The notes under the pieces are model-generated. The model had not been told where the DNA came from, ran no database searches, and saw only the letters and a program-made list of their open reading frames with translations. Below, one piece after another: positions 26,151-35,803 of a stretch of DNA of 61,296 bases. The first letter of the stretch is position 1; the number at the start of each line of letters is the position of its first letter. This DNA is from Bacteroidia bacterium (GTDB taxonomy: Bacteria; Bacteroidota; Bacteroidia; Bacteroidales; Paludibacteraceae): the NCBI GenBank assembly GCA_009929375.1, contig SAAO01000029.1, positions 1 through 61,296 of the forward strand, written 5' to 3'. Made by a program: the position numbers and the translations under genes.

Positions 26151-26224
26151 GGCTACGTAGCTCAACTGTATAGAGCATCTGACTACGGATCAGAAGGTTA
26201 TAGGTTAGAATCCTATCGTGGTCA
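26151..26224 (+). tRNA. tRNA-Arg (ACG)
   Basis: 74-nt cloverleaf: acceptor GGCTACG/CGTGGTC (two G-U pairs), D-arm GCTC-AACTGTATA-GAGC, anticodon arm TCTGA-CTACGGA-TCAGA with ACG, T-arm ATAGG-TTAGAAT-CCTAT. The D-loop has G18-T19 where G18-G19 is universal, and the T-loop has A56 where C56 is universal. The two changes together give a U19-A56 pair in place of the G19-C56 tertiary pair. CCA not encoded. It marks the left edge of the accessory region. Confidence 0.85.
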
Positions 26225-26231
26225 CATAAAT

Positions 26232-26272
26232 AAATGCTATTTAATTGTTATACAGTTAAATAGCATTTTGCT
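26232..26272 (+). terminator. Terminator of tRNA-Arg
   Basis: AAATGCTATTTAA and TTAAATAGCATTT form a perfect 13-bp stem with an 11-nt loop, followed by a short T-rich stretch. The rest of the gap to 26,599 is AT-rich; I see no gene in it. Confidence 0.75.
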
Positions 26273-26599
26273 TTTATCCTATCGCACAACATTTGCACAA
26301 CACAAATTTTCATGTTTGCCAAATTTTTTATTGAATAAACAATTTTCAAAAACATCTATTCCCTCCTTTTCGACAAAATAAGTAAAACTTTTGATGTTTT
26401 CCAAGAAGTATCTTAACGCCAAGTTACCAACCTTACAAATCTCAGAATAATCTTATAACAAAGAACCAGTAAATATTGTATGATTTTCTTCTGAATCGCA
26501 AAATTTTTAAGTAGAAAAATAAGCAGAGTCAAATAAAACAATAACGCAAATAGGTTATTTTAAATTAATATTTATTTTGTTATTGATATATGTAAAGTA

Positions 26600-29500
26600 A
26601 TGTTTAAATTTGGGGGGCGAAAAAATTATCTGCCATATACTATGCACTTTAATGAAAATACACGTGTAAAGATACCTGCCATCCTGCATTTATGCCGGTT
26701 GGGTTACAGTTATCTGTCGTTGAAGAAGTCCTGTTGGGACGAATCGACGAACATTTTCACGGATATTTTTAAGGAGAGTGTACAGCGGATTAATCCCGAA
26801 TTAGACAAATCTGATGCGCAGCGGGTGCTGGATGAAGTGTCGTTGTGTCTGGAGAACGAAGACCTGGGGCGGGCTTTCTACGAAAAACTGATTAATCGTT
26901 CGGGCACGAAGTTGATAGACTTTGAGAATTTCAGCAATAATTCCCTGCATGTAGTTACTGAACTGCCCTGCAGGAAAGACGATGAAGAGTTCCGACCCGA
27001 TATTACCCTGCTGATAAACGGTATGCCGCTGGTATTTATTGAGGTAAAAAAGCCCAACAATCAAGATGGTATACTCGCCGAACACAAACGCATACAGACC
27101 CGTTTCAGCAACAAGAAATTCCGCAAGTTTGTGAACATCACGCAACTGATGGTTTTCTCGAACAATATGGAATACGATGCGAATTCCATACAGCCCATCG
27201 AAGGGGCTTTTTATGCCACTGCCTCTTATCAGAAGCCCAACTTCAACTATTTCAGGGAAGAAGAAAAATTCGATCTGAGCAAGCTGTTGGCCGATGAAGA
27301 TGATAAACTGGAAACGCATGTGTTGCAGGATACCAACTGCCTGAGCATAAAGAACGCCGCGGAGTTCCTGACCAATAAAAACCCTGATTCTCCCACACAC
27401 CGGATATGCACTTCGTTGTTTCAGCCGGAACGGCTGGCGTTTATGCTGCAATACGGCATAGCCTATGTGAAAACCTCCACCGGACTACAAAAACACATTA
27501 TGCGCTATCCGCAGTTGTTTGCCACCAAAGCCATTGAAGCCAAACTGAACGAGGGTATCAAGAAAGGCATTATCTGGCATACGCAGGGAAGCGGAAAAAC
27601 GGCACTGGCCTATTACAACGTCAAATACCTAACCGATTATTTCCAGAAAAAAGCGGTGGTGCCCAAGTTCTACTTTATTGTGGACAGACTGGATTTACTG
27701 ATACAAGCTGGGCGGGAATTTAAAGCCCGTGGATTGGTGGTACACGAAATTAATTCGCGCGAAGCCTTTGCACAGGATATCAAAGCCACGCAGGTGATAC
27801 ACAACCATTCGGGGAAAGCAGAGATTACGGTGGTGAATATCCAGAAATTTCAGGATGACCCAGATGTGCTGTACAATAACGATTATCAGTTAGACATACA
27901 GCGTGTGTATTTTCTGGACGAAGTACACCGGAGCTACAACCCCAAAGGGAGTTTTTTGGCCAACCTGAACCAGTCGGATGCCAATGCCATCAAGATTGGG
28001 CTAACGGGCACACCACTGCTGGGCGACGACTACAATTCCAAATCGCTGTTTGGCAACTACATTCATAAATACTATTACAATGCGTCGATAGCCGACGGCT
28101 ACACGCTGCGATTGATACGCGAAGAGATAGAAACCACCTACAAGCTCAAGCTGAAAGAAGCGCTGGACAGCATTGATGTGCTGAAAGGTGCGGGCGACAA
28201 AAAATACGTGTATGCCCATCACCGCTTTGTGGAACCGATGCTGGAATACATTGTGAGCGACTTTGAAAAAGCACGGTTAATGCACAATGATCATACTATC
28301 GGGGCGATGGTTGTATGTGATTCTGCGGAACAGGCCAGAATGTTACAGGAAGTTTTTATTAGCAATTATACTCAGGAAAGCGAAACAAAGAGCTATCTGA
28401 TGGCTGCAACACCACCACCTACTTATTCAGCGAAACACAAAGAAGAATACAAAGTAAAAACTTCGGCAGTAATCCTGCATGATACTGATACAAAACAGGT
28501 GCGCAAGGACATGGTGGAAGATTTTAAAGACGGTAAGATTGATATCCTCTTTGTATTCAATATGCTGCTGACGGGCTTTGATGCACCACGACTGAAAAAA
28601 CTTTATGTGGCACGTGTGGTTAAGGCACATAACCTTTTACAGACACTTACACGTGTAAACCGCACCTACAAAGATTTCCGATACGGTTATGTGGTGGACT
28701 TTGCTGATATCAAAAAGGAGTTCGACAAGACCAATCAGGATTATTTCCGTGAACTTCAAAATGAACTGGGCGACGAGATGGAGCATTATTCCAATCTGTT
28801 TAAAACGCCTGAAGAAATACATGCCGAGATTCAGCAGATCAAAGAAACATTGTTTCACTTCGATATTAAAAATGCCGAGGTGTTCTCGCAGCAGATATCG
28901 CAGATACACAGCCGCAAGGAGATGCTGGAGGTGGTAAATGCGCTGAACAATGCCAAAAGCCTGTATAATCTGATACGCCTCTCGGGGAACTTCGACATGC
29001 TGGATGCGCTGGATTTCCGTAAACTGACTATCCTTGCCCGAAGTGCCAATGAACGGCTAAGCCTGATTAATACCAAAGAGGCACTGGAAAACAATGTGGA
29101 TGCCACCAACCTGCTGAATATTGCCCTGGAAGATGTGCTGTTTGCCTTTGTCAAAGTATCGGAATCGGAAATGATGCTGGCCGACCAACTGAAGAATATC
29201 CTGCAGAAAACACGCGAAATGCTGGGCGGTAACTTCGATCCGGGCGACCCCGTATTTATATCCCTGCGCGAAGAACTGGAACGCCTGTTTAAAAAGAAAA
29301 ACCTGAGCGAGGTAAGCAAGGAAGAAATGGAAAGCAATGTAAAAGCCCTCGACGCCATCTATAAACACGCGCAGGAACTGGAACGCAAAAACCAGTACCT
29401 GAAAGCCAAGTACGAAAACGACGAGAAATATGCCCGCCTGCACAAACGCCTGATGGAGAAAGACCCGCTCACCGATAGCGAAGTAAAACTATTCGAAGCC

Positions 29501-29716
29501 CTGCAAAGCCTGAAAAAGGAAGTGGATGCCCAGATACTGAAAAACTACAAAATGTTGGACAACGAAGACTATGTACAGAAAATGATTGCCCGCTTAGTAA
29601 TCAGCGAACTGAAAAACAAACATAATATCGCACTCGATGCGCAAAAAACCAAACGGGTGTGTAGTACGATGGTGAAAGAGTATTTGAGTGAGTATAAAGG
29701 GGTGAAGATTGCGTGA
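26600..29716 (+). CDS. hsdR: Type I restriction enzyme, R subunit
   Basis: 1,038 aa. The N-terminal PD-(D/E)xK nuclease core shows FRPDITLLINGMPLVFIEVKK (about residues 131-152). The SF2 translocase motor follows with HTQGSGKTALAYYN (Walker A, about 328-341), YFLDEVHRSY (DEAD-type box, about 438), KIGLTGTPLLGD and the QTLTRVNRTYKDF motif VI, then the helical C-terminus that binds the methylase. ATG at 26,600 is used; ATG at 26,642 (MHFNENTRVKIP) is the other likely start. Full length and intact. It is separated from hsdM by 6.1 kb of five other genes on the same strand. Base composition is richer in GC than in those five. Confidence 0.93.
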   Translation: MFKFGGRKNYLPYTMHFNENTRVKIPAILHLCRLGYSYLSLKKSCWDESTNIFTDIFKESVQRINPELDKSDAQRVLDEVSLCLENEDLGRAFYEKLINRSGTKLIDFENFSNNSLHVVTELPCRKDDEEFRPDITLLINGMPLVFIEVKKPNNQDGILAEHKRIQTRFSNKKFRKFVNITQLMVFSNNMEYDANSIQPIEGAFYATASYQKPNFNYFREEEKFDLSKLLADEDDKLETHVLQDTNCLSIKNAAEFLTNKNPDSPTHRICTSLFQPERLAFMLQYGIAYVKTSTGLQKHIMRYPQLFATKAIEAKLNEGIKKGIIWHTQGSGKTALAYYNVKYLTDYFQKKAVVPKFYFIVDRLDLLIQAGREFKARGLVVHEINSREAFAQDIKATQVIHNHSGKAEITVVNIQKFQDDPDVLYNNDYQLDIQRVYFLDEVHRSYNPKGSFLANLNQSDANAIKIGLTGTPLLGDDYNSKSLFGNYIHKYYYNASIADGYTLRLIREEIETTYKLKLKEALDSIDVLKGAGDKKYVYAHHRFVEPMLEYIVSDFEKARLMHNDHTIGAMVVCDSAEQARMLQEVFISNYTQESETKSYLMAATPPPTYSAKHKEEYKVKTSAVILHDTDTKQVRKDMVEDFKDGKIDILFVFNMLLTGFDAPRLKKLYVARVVKAHNLLQTLTRVNRTYKDFRYGYVVDFADIKKEFDKTNQDYFRELQNELGDEMEHYSNLFKTPEEIHAEIQQIKETLFHFDIKNAEVFSQQISQIHSRKEMLEVVNALNNAKSLYNLIRLSGNFDMLDALDFRKLTILARSANERLSLINTKEALENNVDATNLLNIALEDVLFAFVKVSESEMMLADQLKNILQKTREMLGGNFDPGDPVFISLREELERLFKKKNLSEVSKEEMESNVKALDAIYKHAQELERKNQYLKAKYENDEKYARLHKRLMEKDPLTDSEVKLFEALQSLKKEVDAQILKNYKMLDNEDYVQKMIARLVISELKNKHNIALDAQKTKRVCSTMVKEYLSEYKGVKIA

Positions 29717-29726
29717 AAAAATAATT

Positions 29727-30197
29727 ATGATTAACCAAATTGAAAATAAAAAAGTCACTATCTACTTTGATAGTCCAATGTCGTTTGAAGCAAAGAATAT
29801 AAAACCTTTAAATGGTATTATAGGTTTGTACTTCATCTTTAGCTCTTCTATTCAAATACAATACCCGTTTAATAATTCAAAATTACTTTATATAGGGATG
29901 AGTGAAAAGAAAACGAACAGTATTGGACGAAGATTAATAGGTCATTTTGAAGGTAAATCAAAAAATATTGGATTAGTAAATTTCAGAAAAGTTGAACCAC
30001 TGTGGTTTACTTATATTAATATTGAAATGCTACGAGATATATGGAATTTCAGAGTTGAAGATCTAGAAAGTTATTTCATACTGAATTTTGTAGAACACTA
30101 TGGGGTATATCCAATTTGCAACAACAAAACTGGATTTGAGATTTTGAATAATAAGCTTACAACAGATTTTAAAATTGATTGGAATTACTTTAAATAA
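29727..30197 (+). CDS. GIY-YIG fold putative nuclease
   Basis: 156 aa from ATG at 29,727, ten bases after hsdR. The GIY-YIG signature is spread in the expected order: IGLYFIFSS (GIY strand), KLLYIGMSEK (YIG strand), GRRLIGHFEG (Arg and His of the active site), then VEDLESYFILNF (the metal-binding Glu) and PICNNKTG (the late Asn). Length matches a stand-alone GIY-YIG domain with no extra DNA-binding module. AT-rich compared with hsdR. Placed at the head of a three-gene unit with a 63-aa protein and an SMC-like ATPase. Inferred: effector nuclease of a defence module. Confidence 0.7.
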   Translation: MINQIENKKVTIYFDSPMSFEAKNIKPLNGIIGLYFIFSSSIQIQYPFNNSKLLYIGMSEKKTNSIGRRLIGHFEGKSKNIGLVNFRKVEPLWFTYINIEMLRDIWNFRVEDLESYFILNFVEHYGVYPICNNKTGFEILNNKLTTDFKIDWNYFK

Positions 30198-30204
30198 AAA
30201 TATA

Positions 30205-30396
30205 ATGGAGAGAGCAAAAGTAAAATCGGGGAAAGAAATTTTAGATGATTTTTTCAAAGAGATTTCATCTATTGAAAACGTTGATAAAACGATTGCCGAG
30301 AGTTTGGCAGAATTATATACTAATGGTAAACTAACCGACAAAAACGTGGTTAATGAGTTACAAAAAATCCGAACTGAAAATGGCAACGAAAATTAA
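30205..30396 (+). CDS. Small protein coupled to the SMC-like ATPase
   Basis: 63 aa from ATG at 30,205 (MERAKVKSGKEILDDFFKEI), seven bases after the previous stop. Charged and helical throughout, no Cys, no membrane segment. The 3' end overlaps the start of the ATPase gene by 17 bases, so translation is probably coupled. Not recognised; the shape (short acidic/basic helical protein between nuclease and ATPase) would fit an adaptor or regulatory subunit, but that is inference only. Confidence 0.65.
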   Translation: MERAKVKSGKEILDDFFKEISSIENVDKTIAESLAELYTNGKLTDKNVVNELQKIRTENGNEN

Positions 30397-32809
30397 GAGC
30401 ATAACAATAGAAGGAATTAGAGGAATACGAAATTCCATTTCATTACCACTTAATGAAAAATCTGTATTACTTTATGGCGATAATGGTTCAGGAAAAAGTA
30501 GCGTTTCTGATGCTATTGAATGGTTTTATACAGATAAAGTTTCTCATTTATCAGGGAGCGAAATTGATTTGAAAGATGCTTTACGAAACTCACATCAAAA
30601 AGAAACCGACACATCTTCTATTGCTATTTCCTATAATAGAAATGTAATTGATGCTACAAAAAAATTATCTATTAAAAGAGGAAGACTAAGTTCTGAAATA
30701 TCCAATTTGACCGATGATTTTCAAAAATACTTTTCCGCTTCTCAAAGTGAAAATTTATTACTAAGATACCAATTCTTACGAGATTTTATAGACCAAACAA
30801 AAGGCGATAAACTAAAATACTTATCAGATATTATCGGCTTTTCAGAAGTAACCAAAACAAAAGACGTTTTAAGAAAAGCATTTAGTTCAATTAAATCAGA
30901 ATTAAAAACTCAAAACTTTGAAGCACAAATCAACAACGAAAAACAAACATTAATTGCAAAAATTGGTGCGACAGTCAGCCAACAGAACAATTTGTTTGAG
31001 AAGATAAATGAGATTATTGAACCTTTAAAAACAGGATTTACTGTAAGTTCTATAGATGATATAGATAAGGTTTTAAATCACATCAAAAAACCTGCAAATA
31101 CAAAACAACTAACAGAACTTCAGTTTTTAGAAAACACTAACAAAGCACTCTCAATACTCAAAAGCGAAATATTGTTTATTGATGGAGAATATCAGAAATA
31201 TTTTACAGAGTTCAACAAAATTGCTGAAGATGTTCAAAGCATTATGCAAACATTTTTGGCGGAACTTTTAAAATCGGGAGAAGCAGTCATAACAAAGAAA
31301 TATCACAAAGAGGATAATTGCCCATTGTGTTTACAACAAAAAAATCTTGAAGAATTAAAAACAGATATTCAAAGAAGATTAAAAGAAATTGAGGAATCAT
31401 CCAAAAAGAAAGGTGTATTTGATGCAGCTAAAAAATCTATTTCTGACATTGTAGCAGAACGATTGAAGCGACTTGAACTCACAGCAGTTAATGCTTTGCT
31501 AAATGAGCAAGAAAATGAAAGTATCAAACAGGCAATATGTAGTTTAAGTAACAAGCTAACTGAATATCAAAAATCAGCAAATGAAAAAGTTACTTCGGGA
31601 AATAAACTTCCAGCAAGTATCACGTTAATTCTAACGGAAGATGATTTCAAAATACAAGAACAAATATCTGCAAGATTTGAAGCAATACAAACGGCAATAA
31701 AAAATGATAAATCAACAGAACTGTATGCAAATATTTCTGCTGCCAAAGACGCATTTTTGAAAATAAAACGATTTGAGAAAAATAAAAGTAAATTAGAATA
31801 CCAAAAGAACTCTTTAGAACTTATTTACAATGAATTTGTCAAACGCCAAAAGGAAGGATTGGAAAGTTTTATAAATACATTTTCCTTATACATCAATGAT
31901 TTCTATGAGTTTATGAATCCTGATGAACAATTTCACGAAATCAAGATTGTAACTATTGGCGAAGAAGATGAACTAAACGGAATTACGATTGAATACAAAT
32001 ACAACGATATGTGGGTTTCGCCACCACAAAAATATTTTAGTGAATCACACTTGAACTGTTTCGGAATTTCATTTTTCTTGGCATCTGTAATTGCTTTTAA
32101 CAAGGAAAATAAGTTCATTGTCTTAGATGATGTTATATCAAGTTTTGATTCAGCACACAGAAAACGCTTTGCAGATTTGTTGTTTGAAAAATTTGCAGAT
32201 TATCAATTTATTCTTCTGACACACGAATTGGAGTGGTTCAGTTATATTCAACAATTAGCAAAAAGAAAAGGTTGGATAATCGGAGAAATTAAATGGACAG
32301 AAGCGAATGGAACACATCTTGAAGAGAAACCAAATGACCTAAAAGAATTTATAGAAAGAGAACTTGCAAACAGTTCGGTTGAAACACTTGGGAATCCAAT
32401 TCGAAAATATTTGGAAGGCAAACTAAAAGATATTTGTTTGAATTTAGATGTAAAAGTAAGTTTCAGACTGAATGATGTGAATGAGAAAAGAATGCCTGAT
32501 GAATTATTGAATGAATTAAAATCGAAAATCAATAAAAATGGAGGACAGGATTTGAAAGCTAAAATGCCTATTATAGAACGTGTAGCAAATTCATCTTTAC
32601 TTGGAAATTTACTTTCGCACGATAATCCGTTTAATCCTAAGCTTGGCGACTTAAAAGCGTTTTGGGCTGATATAAAAGAGCTTGAAACTATATTTTATTG
32701 TCAGGAAACGAATTGTAAACGACCAAAGGTTTCAATAAGAAATTATGACAATGTGGCTAAGAAAATAAGATGCGGGTGTGATAAAACAAAATATGATTGG
32801 AAGGATTAA
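30380..32809 (+). CDS. SMC/Rad50-like coiled-coil ATPase with zinc-hook-like CxxC
   Basis: 809 aa from ATG at 30,380 (MATKIKSITIEGIRGIRNSI). Walker A LYGDNGSGKSSVSDAIEW at about 31-48, long coiled coils at about 170-310 and 320-520 flanking NCPLCLQQ (about 313, a Rad50-like CxxC half-hook), then SESHLNCFGISFFLA as a divergent signature, FIVLDDVISSFDSAHRKRF as Walker B with D-loop, and ILLTHELEWF as the His switch. The last 40 residues hold four Cys (YCQETNCKRP ... RCGCDKTKY), likely a zinc ribbon. RloC also joins a Rad50-like ATPase to a zinc hook, but I do not see its anticodon-nuclease motif. Inferred: DNA-end or translation-sensing ATPase of a defence module. Confidence 0.75.
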   Translation: MATKIKSITIEGIRGIRNSISLPLNEKSVLLYGDNGSGKSSVSDAIEWFYTDKVSHLSGSEIDLKDALRNSHQKETDTSSIAISYNRNVIDATKKLSIKRGRLSSEISNLTDDFQKYFSASQSENLLLRYQFLRDFIDQTKGDKLKYLSDIIGFSEVTKTKDVLRKAFSSIKSELKTQNFEAQINNEKQTLIAKIGATVSQQNNLFEKINEIIEPLKTGFTVSSIDDIDKVLNHIKKPANTKQLTELQFLENTNKALSILKSEILFIDGEYQKYFTEFNKIAEDVQSIMQTFLAELLKSGEAVITKKYHKEDNCPLCLQQKNLEELKTDIQRRLKEIEESSKKKGVFDAAKKSISDIVAERLKRLELTAVNALLNEQENESIKQAICSLSNKLTEYQKSANEKVTSGNKLPASITLILTEDDFKIQEQISARFEAIQTAIKNDKSTELYANISAAKDAFLKIKRFEKNKSKLEYQKNSLELIYNEFVKRQKEGLESFINTFSLYINDFYEFMNPDEQFHEIKIVTIGEEDELNGITIEYKYNDMWVSPPQKYFSESHLNCFGISFFLASVIAFNKENKFIVLDDVISSFDSAHRKRFADLLFEKFADYQFILLTHELEWFSYIQQLAKRKGWIIGEIKWTEANGTHLEEKPNDLKEFIERELANSSVETLGNPIRKYLEGKLKDICLNLDVKVSFRLNDVNEKRMPDELLNELKSKINKNGGQDLKAKMPIIERVANSSLLGNLLSHDNPFNPKLGDLKAFWADIKELETIFYCQETNCKRPKVSIRNYDNVAKKIRCGCDKTKYDWKD

Positions 32810-32943
32810 TTAAAAAAAAACAATTACAAAACAATATAAAGTCCCCCAATACGATAAAGAAACAAAGCCCTGAATAAATAAACTTTTACTGCATTTATCA
32901 TATGTAGGTTACAATGAAATAGGGATAATAATTCGGCATTAAC

Positions 32944-34914
32944 ATGAATAATCAATTGAAAATTATAGCAGTAAATATTTTAGCTGGTTGTGCTATTCAT
33001 ATTAAAAAAAATTTAGAGGAAAATAAGCCATATTTATTTTATAATGATTATGAATTAGAATTAGTTGAAAAGACCAATAGGTTTAATATCACAAAAAAGG
33101 AAACTCCTGAGATAAATTCTATTTTTTTTAGTATTCACAATAATGCGCTTCTACCAAATATAAGTATTTGTGCAATTGTAGGGAAAAATGGTAGTGGTAA
33201 AAGTGCCTTAATTGACATTGTATTACGATTAATAAACAATCTTGCTTGTAGAGTATTACCAAATGTACAGGCAGATATTATGCCTGTGAATGGAGTTTGT
33301 GCACAATTGTATTTTGCTATTGGTGATGAATATCACTTGTTGGAACAAACAAAAAAAGGAAACATTCTACTATATCATTTTAACAAGAATAAATGGAATA
33401 ATGTGCAGGAACGATATTCAAAAGGGCTTCTCAGAGAACATTTATTTTACACTATTGTAATGAATTATTCATTGCATGCTTTTAATACAAAAGACTATAA
33501 TGAAGAATGGGATAATGAAAGGAAAGATTGTTGGCTACGAGGACTTTTTCATAAAAATGATGGATATCAGACACCTGTGGTTTTGAATCCAATGCGAACA
33601 AATGGCATTATTGACATTTCTCGTGAGAATAGTTTGGCTAATGACAGACTAATTTCTCTATTTTTTAATGACCAAAAAGAACCTAATAGGTTATTTACTG
33701 AAATTAACGACAAAAATTCCGTTGATTCTATATCCATTATTCTTGAGCAAGATAAATCAGAGGCGAAATGGAATGATATTGTTGAAGATTGGAAAAATGG
33801 AGGTAACCGCACAGAAGATTCCTTTTTCGTTGAACTAAAAGAAAAAATAATTAGTCTATGGCAGAAAAAATACAGATTTAAGAAAAAAGATCAAGTTGAC
33901 AAAGAATATGATTCTGCGGTATTATATCTTGTTTACAAAACAATTAAAGTGGCACGATATGATGCATTTGATAATTTTGCACCTTTATCTATTGAATATG
34001 GTCTCCCTTGGACAGAGCAAACGGATGATGAACTTAAACGATTAATAGATGAGATAGATAAAGATAAAAGTCATATCACTTACAGGATTCGGCAAGTTTT
34101 GGCATTTCTTGAATTAAGACATATTTCAGTAAAACAATATACAATTCATGAATTTGCGGAGTTAATTCACGGGAAAATGGGAAATGGGAAATGGCGATAT
34201 ATAGATTTAATTCCTCCACATTGTTTCAAGACCGATATCTTTTTAAAAGAAAAAAACACGAATAAAGACATATATTCATTCTCAAAACTTAGTTCGGGAG
34301 AAAAACAACTGGTTTACACTATAAGCTCAATCTTGTATCATATAAGAAATATAGATTCTATCATTGGGAATAACAGAAGAGTAAAATACAATCATATAAA
34401 CATTATTTTAGATGAAATTGAATTGTATTTTCACCCCGAACATCAACGGCAGTATGTAAATAATATTATTCGCTATATCGAGAATATGCAGTTCAAAGTT
34501 AGTAGTATTAATATACAAATGGCAACACATTCGCCATTCATTTTGTCTGACATTCCTAAAAACAATGTGCTTTTTTTGGATAATGGACATCCTGTTGTAG
34601 AACGAATGCAAGAAAATACTTTTGGTGCTAATATTCATACTCTTTTACAAAATGGATTCTTTCTAGATGGTGTTCCAATAGGCGATTTTGCTAAGAATAA
34701 AATCAATCAAATTTTTGCCAGACTACATAACGGTGAGTGTACTGACGAATTATTTAATGAAATCCTCATGGTTGGAGAACCATTTATCAAAAGCCAGTTA
34801 TTAAAAAAATACAATGAATTGAAGCCTGTTGAATATTCTAAATTAAAAGATGAAATAAGAAAACTGAGGGAGGAGTTAAACGAATTAAGAAATCAAGGCA
34901 ATGATAAAAATTGA
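32944..34914 (+). CDS. AAA/ABC-type ATPase, Septu PtuA-like
   Basis: 656 aa. Walker [21 protein letters not shown] near residues 76-96, a long middle insert with alternating helices, ABC signature [18 protein letters not shown] near 446, Walker [21 protein letters not shown] near 487 and His-switch [13 protein letters not shown] near 525, then a helical end ([19 protein letters not shown]). The architecture is that of OLD/PtuA-like ATPases with no TOPRIM domain. Its stop overlaps the HNH gene by 14 bases, the pairing seen in Septu (PtuA ATPase, PtuB HNH nuclease). Starts 134 bases after the SMC-like gene, so it is probably a separate module. Confidence 0.72.
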   Translation: MNNQLKIIAVNILAGCAIHIKKNLEENKPYLFYNDYELELVEKTNRFNITKKETPEINSIFFSIHNNALLPNISICAIVGKNGSGKSALIDIVLRLINNLACRVLPNVQADIMPVNGVCAQLYFAIGDEYHLLEQTKKGNILLYHFNKNKWNNVQERYSKGLLREHLFYTIVMNYSLHAFNTKDYNEEWDNERKDCWLRGLFHKNDGYQTPVVLNPMRTNGIIDISRENSLANDRLISLFFNDQKEPNRLFTEINDKNSVDSISIILEQDKSEAKWNDIVEDWKNGGNRTEDSFFVELKEKIISLWQKKYRFKKKDQVDKEYDSAVLYLVYKTIKVARYDAFDNFAPLSIEYGLPWTEQTDDELKRLIDEIDKDKSHITYRIRQVLAFLELRHISVKQYTIHEFAELIHGKMGNGKWRYIDLIPPHCFKTDIFLKEKNTNKDIYSFSKLSSGEKQLVYTISSILYHIRNIDSIIGNNRRVKYNHINIILDEIELYFHPEHQRQYVNNIIRYIENMQFKVSSINIQMATHSPFILSDIPKNNVLFLDNGHPVVERMQENTFGANIHTLLQNGFFLDGVPIGDFAKNKINQIFARLHNGECTDELFNEILMVGEPFIKSQLLKKYNELKPVEYSKLKDEIRKLREELNELRNQGNDKN

Positions 34915-35752
34915 ACGACATAATTTGGATGACATTGCGAACCAATATCTATTGAAACTTCAAGGCAAGTCACGTTATAAAGCAGGGAAACTTGTCAGAA
35001 GTCATTATATTGATAATATTGGGAGACTAGTTTTAGCAAAACCTTCTGATTTTGGCAATATACAAGCAGAATTTAATCTTGAATTTCAAAAACAGGGTGC
35101 AGAAGACTTTAATAAATTCAAAGATTATATGGAAAACCAATATAATGATATGAGAAATGAACATGGTTATTGGTTACTCAAATCATTGAATATAAAGGTT
35201 TGTCCATATTGTAATAGACAATATACCTTTACAATAGAAGAAGAAAAAGTAAGTCCAGAGCTTGACCATTTTTACCCCAAATCAATTTATCCCTATTTAG
35301 CGTTGTCATTTTACAACTTAGTTCCCTCTTGTTCTGTGTGTAATCACACTAAATTAGAACAACATATTGAGATCCACCCCTTTTTTAAAGGTTTTGATGA
35401 CAATTACAAATTCAAAATAAAAACAAAAGACGGAGAAGAATTTTCTTTGGATTGGGCATTGAGAAATAAACTTGAAATTGACTTTACTGATAATAATAAA
35501 AATATTAAAGTATTTGCATTGAAAAAATTGTACAATGAGCATATTGACTATGTCAAAGAGATAATTGATAAGGCTCAAGCGTATAATCAGAGTTATTATA
35601 ATTCATTGATCGATTCATATAAAGGATTAGGAAAACAAGACGCTGAAATAGATCGATTTGTTTGGGGAAATTATCTTGAAAATGCAGAGCATGAAAAACG
35701 GCCATTATCCAAATTGACAAGGGATATACTTGAACAACTTGAAATTAAATAA
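34901..35752 (+). CDS. HNH endonuclease, Septu PtuB-like
   Basis: 283 aa. The HNH core sits at about residues 98-153: [23 protein letters not shown] (the catalytic His follows Asp), [15 protein letters not shown]. Two CxxC pairs would hold structural zinc. The N-terminal 95 residues are helical and may contact the ATPase. The start codon lies inside the end of the ATPase gene (34,901 against 34,914), a strong sign of co-translation. Known: PtuB-like nucleases cut DNA when phage relieves inhibition by PtuA. Assignment to Septu in the strict sense is inference from gene pairing and motifs. Confidence 0.75.
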   Translation: MIKIERHNLDDIANQYLLKLQGKSRYKAGKLVRSHYIDNIGRLVLAKPSDFGNIQAEFNLEFQKQGAEDFNKFKDYMENQYNDMRNEHGYWLLKSLNIKVCPYCNRQYTFTIEEEKVSPELDHFYPKSIYPYLALSFYNLVPSCSVCNHTKLEQHIEIHPFFKGFDDNYKFKIKTKDGEEFSLDWALRNKLEIDFTDNNKNIKVFALKKLYNEHIDYVKEIIDKAQAYNQSYYNSLIDSYKGLGKQDAEIDRFVWGNYLENAEHEKRPLSKLTRDILEQLEIK

Positions 35753-35803
35753 AACATTAATCTTCGTTTTTGATAAACGAATACTCAAAACAAAAACAAA
35801 TAA

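Noticed and set aside
26151-26224. tRNA-Arg dismissed as a pseudogene
   Set aside because: All stems pair and the two odd bases compensate each other (U19-A56), and it has a good promoter and terminator, so it is kept as a gene.
30380-32809. Full RloC anticodon nuclease
   Set aside because: The ATPase and half-hook resemble RloC, but I see no PrrC/RloC nuclease motif in the C-terminal part.
32944-34914. OLD-family nuclease with TOPRIM (Gabija-like)
   Set aside because: No TOPRIM acidic motifs follow the ATPase domain, and the next gene is an HNH nuclease rather than a UvrD-like helicase.
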